The notes beneath the pieces are model-generated. The model did not search any database. It had not been told where the DNA came from and saw nothing but the letters and a program-made list of their open reading frames with translations. From Firmicutes bacterium UBA2058 (GTDB taxonomy: Bacteria > Bacillota > Clostridia > Tissierellales > Sedimentibacteraceae): a DNA stretch of 64,000 nt. Below, piece by piece: positions 59,863 to 64,000 of this stretch. The stretch spans positions 70,593 to 134,592 of the forward strand of contig DDAM01000020.1 in NCBI GenBank assembly GCA_002332905.1, read 5' to 3'. The position numbers and the translations under genes are program-made. How positions within the stretch are numbered: the stretch's first letter is position 1; every line of letters starts with the position of its first letter.

Positions 59863-60672
59863 ATGAATATTATAGAAATAATAACTAAAAATTATAATTT
59901 TTTAACTAATAGACAAAAAATAATAGCAGATTATTTAAAAGAAAACCCATCTGATATCTGCTATATAACACTTTCTGAACTTAGTAAAAAAATAGGTTGT
60001 TCAGAAGTTACAATATTAAAATTCATCAAAAAAATAAACTTAACTAATTTTATAACATTAAAAAAAGAATTTAGAAATTATAATTTAACATTAGTAAATA
60101 AATTATCTACATCGTCTTATTCGATTGATTTTACTGATAAAGAAGATAATGCTTCTTTACTAAATACTATGTGTGGCAACGAATCAAAAAAGATGCAAAA
60201 TTTTTTTCAAAATTTTGATTCTAATTATATTTTAAAAGTTGCCGAGGAAGTTGTAAGCAAACGCATTATCTATATATTTGCACATGATTGCTCTAAAATA
60301 CTTGCTACAACATTGGAAAACCGATTAATATTAATGCAATTTAATCCCGTAATAGTTGATCTTGCTGACATGAAAATTGTCCAACAAGTGCTAAAGCATA
60401 TAGATGAAAATGATATTTGCATATTTTTTGCATTTCCTAACTATTTTTATTGTAACGATAGCATAGCAGAAACTGTTCAGCAAAAAAAATGTGATATTGT
60501 TTTAATTACTGACAATAAACATTGCCCTGTTTCAAAATTTTCAAAACATATACTCATTTGTGACTCAAAAACTATAATATTTAAAAATTCTCTTACTATA
60601 CCTATATCAATGATAAATTTATTAACATCTGCTATGGCTTTATTAATTGGAGAAAAAGAGAACTATTTATAA
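59863..60672 (+). CDS. RpiR-family transcriptional regulator
   Basis: A 269-residue regulator: N-terminal HTH_6 domain (LTNRQKIIADYLKENPSDICYITLSELSKKIGCSEVTILKFIKKI) and a C-terminal SIS-like domain (~105-260; IIYIFAHDCSKILATTLENRL). RpiR proteins usually bind phosphosugars, but some control amino-acid genes. It is divergent from the transporter-asparaginase pair, with a palindrome between them, so it probably regulates that pair. AAAGGA precedes the ATG. Confidence 0.88.
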   Translation: MNIIEIITKNYNFLTNRQKIIADYLKENPSDICYITLSELSKKIGCSEVTILKFIKKINLTNFITLKKEFRNYNLTLVNKLSTSSYSIDFTDKEDNASLLNTMCGNESKKMQNFFQNFDSNYILKVAEEVVSKRIIYIFAHDCSKILATTLENRLILMQFNPVIVDLADMKIVQQVLKHIDENDICIFFAFPNYFYCNDSIAETVQQKKCDIVLITDNKHCPVSKFSKHILICDSKTIIFKNSLTIPISMINLLTSAMALLIGEKENYL

Positions 60673-60747
60673 TTAGCTTACAGCTAACAAGTTTAAAGCT
60701 AATTAATACAAAATTATGGTTGTTCTATCGATATAGAATGTTTCAAC

Positions 60748-61183
60748 TTATATCTACTGGTGCGGAATTTTTGGGATGCTGACTCAGGAAGTGTTTCAAT
60801 AGGCGGCTATGATGTTAAAAATTACACATTAAAAAGTCTGTTATCAAATGTTAGTATGGTGTTTCAAAATGTATACCTTTTCTCAGATACTATAGAAAAT
60901 AACATCAAATTTGGAAAACCAGAAGCAACACATGAGCAGGTTATTGAAGCAACAGCAAATGTTGACCCCGAAAATGAAAGCGAATTGCAAAAAGCCATTG
61001 CGGAACTTACAAATAATAAAACTATTATAATGATAACGCATAGATTAAAAACAGTTCGTAATGCAGATCAAATTATAAAAAGGAGAAATTGTTCAAAAAG
61101 GAACGCATGATGAACTAATTCTACAATCTGGAATCTATTCGGAATTTGTTAATGCCAAAAAACGGCTACTGGGTGGAAATTAG
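60748..61183 (+). pseudogene. ABC transporter ATP-binding protein remnant, internally deleted and frameshifted
   Basis: From LVRNFWDADSGSVSIGGYDVK through MVFQNVYLFSDTIENNIKFGKPEATHEQVIEA this matches the middle of an ABC exporter ATPase (Q-loop included). The frame then jumps from EA to TANVDPENESELQKAI, skipping about 50 residues with the LSGGEKQR signature and Walker B. H-loop MITHRL follows, then a frameshift near 61078 leads to KGEIVQKGTHDELI and ends at 61183. Walker A and the membrane domain are missing too. It cannot work as an ATPase. Confidence 0.8.
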
Positions 61184-61230
61184 GAACCCAAGGAAGGTTT
61201 TAGAATCACTAAATATACTATAAAAAAATA

Positions 61231-61265
61231 ACAGCATTCGACTTTTTGAATCTGTCGAATGCTGT
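61231..61265 (+). terminator. Terminator-like hairpin after the ABC remnant
   Basis: ACAGCATTCGAC / GTCGAATGCTGT, perfect 12-bp stem, followed by ATTTAAAT. The 156 bp after it contain nothing I recognise. Confidence 0.65.
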
Positions 61266-61421
61266 ATTTAAATCCACCTTAGTACTTTTATTAAAGATTG
61301 GTAAATACACAAAATTATTTACACAACTAGAGTTTTGCTAAATAATTTAATTACTTTAATTAATTTATGAGTTTTCGAACTTTTTTTATTTTTAGGGAGA
61401 AAATAAAATTTAATACAAAAA

Positions 61422-61458
61422 TGACAAACCAATCTTTATAAAAAAGACTAGTTTGTCA
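61422..61458 (-). terminator. Terminator of the polA-coaE operon
   Basis: Minus strand TGACAAAC...GTTTGTCA with inner pairing AGTCTTT/AAAGATT, followed by TTTTTGTATT. Confidence 0.8.
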
Positions 61459-61488
61459 TCAATCTGAGAAGGGTAAAAGCCTTCTTTG

Positions 61489-62112
61489 TTATCTTAAATT
61501 TTGAGTTAATTTTAATATATCTTTTCTTAAATCATCTATACTTCGTTCGTTATTTATAACCTTATCTGCTAATGTTTTTTTCTCTTCTATTGGCATTTGC
61601 TTTTTAATAATAGTTAAGGTTTGCTCCAGATCTTTATTTTCTTTGTTTGCTCTTTGTTCTAATCTTTGCTTTTGAGTTTCTTCACTTACATATATCAGCC
61701 AAATTTCATCATATTTAAGCCCCATATTATCTAAAGCTTCTTTTTGCTCAAACATTAGTGGAATATCTAAAAATATTAGCTTATCCACTGTGTTTTTGAT
61801 GCCATTTAAAAGCTCATCTACAACATATTTGTGAACTAAGCTATTTAACTTATTTAATTTTTCATTATCAGATAAAACTATCTTACCTAGCTTCTGTCTA
61901 TCAATATATTTATCATCATCTAATATCACTTCTGAAAATGTATCAACCAATATTTTATATAAATAGTTATCCTTCTCATATCCATTATGAACAATTAAAT
62001 CACAGTCTAAAACAGTGTATCCAAGCTCTCTTAAGTATTTTGAAGCTTCACTTTTTCCTGTTGCAATGCCTCCTGTTATAACAACTACATAAGGATAATT
62101 ACTTTGATTCAT
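61489..62112 (-). CDS. coaE: Dephospho-CoA kinase
   Basis: A 207-residue P-loop kinase, last step of coenzyme A synthesis. VVVITGGIATGKSEASKYL has the Walker A, LDCDLIVHN the substrate Asp, and LIFLDIPLMFE and RANKENKDLEQ the later motifs. ATG 62112 is used, 9 nt after GGAG; the frame opens earlier at 62139. It overlaps the end of polA by 14 nt, a frequent pairing in Firmicutes. Confidence 0.92.
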   Translation of the reverse strand: MNQSNYPYVVVITGGIATGKSEASKYLRELGYTVLDCDLIVHNGYEKDNYLYKILVDTFSEVILDDDKYIDRQKLGKIVLSDNEKLNKLNSLVHKYVVDELLNGIKNTVDKLIFLDIPLMFEQKEALDNMGLKYDEIWLIYVSEETQKQRLEQRANKENKDLEQTLTIIKKQMPIEEKKTLADKVINNERSIDDLRKDILKLTQNLR

Positions 62113-64000
62113 ACCAGCTATCTCCAACATTAATATCAACTTCTAGATGAACTCTAAAGCTATCAACAACATTTTCCATTTCATTTTTAAGAATTTCTTT
62201 TACCTTATCTACCTCATCCTTATAAGCCTCAACTATTAACTCATCGTGTACCTGTAATAAAAGTCTTGATTTCATGTTGTTTTCTTTAAGCTTTTTATAT
62301 ACTCTTATCATTGCTATTTTAATAATATCTGCTGCTGTACCTTGAACTGGAGTGTTTAATGCAATTCTCTCACCAAAAGATCTAATATTAAAATTTCTCG
62401 ACTCAAGCTCTGGAATATATCTTCTTCTACCAAAATAAGTTTCTACATATAAATTCTTCTTGCTTTGTTCAACTATATTTTTCATATAGCTATCAATGTT
62501 ATGATAGTAATTCAAATAATTATCAATATACTCCTTAGCTTCTTTACGAGATATATCTAAATCTCTGCCAAGTCCATAGTCGCTGATTCCATAAATTATA
62601 CCAAAATTAACTGCCTTAGCTCTACTTCTCATCATTGATGTAACATCTTCAAGCTTAACCTTGAATACTTCTGATGCTGTTTTAGAGTGTATGTCTACAT
62701 GATTAATAAAAGCATTTATTAAATTTTCTTCATTTGAAAGTTCAGCTAGAACTCTTAGCTCTATTTGAGAATAGTCAGCATCAACTAAAACATAGCCTTC
62801 TTCAGCAATAAAGGCTCTTCTAATTTCTTTTCCTTCCTCTGTTCTAGTAGGAATATTCTGCAAATTAGGGTCTGTACTACTGATTCTGCCTGTTGTAGTA
62901 ATAGTTTGATTTAATACTGAATGTACTCTACCATCATTTTCACCAATTACAGCCTTAAGTCCCTCTACATAGGTTGAGTTTAATTTAGTCAGCTGTCTGT
63001 ACTCTATTATTTTATTTATAACTGGATGCTTGCTTTTTAACTTATCAAGCACTTCTATATCAGTAGAATATCCTGTTTTAGTTTTTTTAATTACCTCTAA
63101 ATTTAATTTTTCAAATAATATAACTCCTAACTGCTTTGGAGAATTAATATTAAACTTTTCTCCAACCATTTCATATATAACTTCCTCTAGTATGGTAAGC
63201 TTATTGTTAAATTTTTCTCCAAGCTCATCTAATATATTTAAATCAATTTTAAAGCCTACAAATTCCATATATGCCAACACCTCTACAAGAGGCATTTCAA
63301 TGTTGTAAAACAAATCACACATATGAAGCTTTTCAATTTCTTCAACTACTTTATTTTCAATTTTTATAACAGTAGAAATATAGTCATATAAATACTGCTT
63401 ACGTTTTTTTATATCTATTTCTTTAAAACTAACACGAGCTTTTCCGCTACCCAAATAATCATTTGCTGAAGGTATATCAATTTCTAAAAATTCATAGGAA
63501 AGCTTATCAATACTATAAGAGCTGTCAGAAGGATTTAATATATACTTACCAACTTCACCATCAAAATTAGTATTATTTAATGATATACCTTTTTTTAGTA
63601 AATAAATTATATCAGATTTTAAATCATGACCAATTTTTCTAATGCTATTATCCTCAAAAACATCCTTTAAATTATCTAAAATTTTTGCCTCGTTGTTTTC
63701 ATTTACATTAATATAAAATATTATCTTACCTTCGTCAGATGATATATCATCACAAGATGATATATCACCACATGGCGATATATCACTACATGGTGATAAA
63801 CCAATAGCTACAGCATTTGAATATAAAGCTCTATCGCCATCTAGCAAAAATTTTAACGCTAATTTTCCACTTTTTCTAGCTTTATTTTTTATTTCATTAA
63901 TTATTCCTAGATTTGAATCATCAATATAAGTCATATTAAAATTATTTTTAACATCATTATTTTCTTTATCCCCAGTCACCATAGGTGACTGTGTCATCAT
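62099..64000 (-). CDS. polA: DNA polymerase I (5' part outside window)
   Basis: The last 633 codons; the frame stays open to the right edge, and the 5'-3' nuclease domain should lie beyond it. The polymerase domain is intact: motif A DADYSQIELRVLAEL, motif B RSRAKAVNFGIIYG, motif C LQVHDELI. The 3'-5' exonuclease-like domain lacks the DxE motif (LALKFLLDGD), as in Bacillus-type enzymes, so no proofreading is expected. This domain also carries an in-frame 18-bp tandem repeat (63741-63794). Confidence 0.95.
   Translation of the reverse strand: MMTQSPMVTGDKENNDVKNNFNMTYIDDSNLGIINEIKNKARKSGKLALKFLLDGDRALYSNAVAIGLSPCSDISPCGDISSCDDISSDEGKIIFYINVNENNEAKILDNLKDVFEDNSIRKIGHDLKSDIIYLLKKGISLNNTNFDGEVGKYILNPSDSSYSIDKLSYEFLEIDIPSANDYLGSGKARVSFKEIDIKKRKQYLYDYISTVIKIENKVVEEIEKLHMCDLFYNIEMPLVEVLAYMEFVGFKIDLNILDELGEKFNNKLTILEEVIYEMVGEKFNINSPKQLGVILFEKLNLEVIKKTKTGYSTDIEVLDKLKSKHPVINKIIEYRQLTKLNSTYVEGLKAVIGENDGRVHSVLNQTITTTGRISSTDPNLQNIPTRTEEGKEIRRAFIAEEGYVLVDADYSQIELRVLAELSNEENLINAFINHVDIHSKTASEVFKVKLEDVTSMMRSRAKAVNFGIIYGISDYGLGRDLDISRKEAKEYIDNYLNYYHNIDSYMKNIVEQSKKNLYVETYFGRRRYIPELESRNFNIRSFGERIALNTPVQGTAADIIKIAMIRVYKKLKENNMKSRLLLQVHDELIVEAYKDEVDKVKEILKNEMENVVDSFRVHLEVDINVGDSWYESK
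63741..63794. repeat. In-frame 18-bp tandem repeat inside polA
   Basis: Three units: GATATATCATCACAAGAT, GATATATCACCACATGGC, GATATATCACTACATGGT, followed by a partial GATAAACC. They code on the minus strand for repeats of the type SPCxDIS (SPCSDISPCGDISSCDDISS). Copy number changes keep the frame. Confidence 0.85.

Noticed and set aside
63960..64000. polA start codon at the window edge (MMTQSP...)
   Set aside because: DNA polymerase I is normally about 870-900 residues; the frame is open to the edge and the 5' nuclease domain is missing, so the start must lie outside.

Overview
The window is about 64 kb of AT-rich DNA whose genes sit mostly on the minus strand in short operons with strong GGAGG ribosome binding sites. 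Gene content points to an anaerobic, amino-acid-fermenting low-GC Firmicute (Clostridia/Tissierellia type): a tungsten aldehyde:ferredoxin oxidoreductase, ferredoxin-rich amine/amino-acid dehydrogenase, fused Nfn transhydrogenase, crotonase and 3-hydroxybutyryl-CoA dehydrogenase, rubrerythrin, bacteriohemerythrin, a split B12-dependent methionine synthase and a SAM-I riboswitch. No rRNA, tRNA, CRISPR or intact insertion sequence was seen. The species cannot be named from the sequence alone.

Layout. 0-6 kb: cut-off AraC regulator, PepD, tandem signal peptidases, a deleted GNAT pseudogene, IlvE, a helical protein. 5.7-13.3 kb: a nine-gene minus-strand cluster coding, in transcription order, a [2Fe-2S] subunit, an FAD/NAD subunit, a ferredoxin, a Bfd-type protein, a DadA/SoxB-like dehydrogenase, a four-cluster polyferredoxin, the AOR catalytic subunit, a MoaD/ThiS-like protein and an M24 Xaa-Pro peptidase. 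A consensus sigma-54 promoter and two matching 16-bp inverted repeats lie upstream, and a PAS sigma-54 activator is encoded 3 kb away (16.6-18.0 kb). 13.6-25.9 kb: BspA-like lipoprotein, membrane protein, methyltransferase, GlnRS, Hbd, BrkB-like protein, RsmI, hemerythrin and unknowns. 25.9-32.1 kb: SAM-I riboswitch followed by metF, the MetH reactivation domain, metH, metY and metA. 32.8-43.4 kb: ABC-F ATPase, the t6A genes tsaE/tsaB/tsaD with rimI, a VanY-like lipoprotein and murC, then a MoxR/DUF58/DUF4129 set.

43.5-50.7 kb holds a complete core set for flavin-based extracellular electron transfer as described in Listeria: Ndh2, DmkB, DmkA, EetA, EetB, PplA and FmnB. A Crp/Fnr regulator gene lies just upstream, and a TGTGA-N6-TCACA box sits at -41.5 relative to a TATAAT -10. 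NfnAB, crotonase, BirA, a degenerate rubrerythrin, asparaginase with an NhaC-type antiporter and divergent RpiR regulator, an ABC-ATPase remnant, CoaE and the 3' part of polA follow.

The intergenic DNA is unusually structured. One family of palindromic elements with shared termini (AATAAGAATTTAG.../...CTAAATTCTTATT) ranges from 31 bp to about 570 bp. A second family consists of hairpins placed just before ribosome binding sites inside operons. Many of the long open frames begin 12 nt too early, at an NTG that is part of the Shine-Dalgarno sequence NTGGAGG; starts are corrected here.
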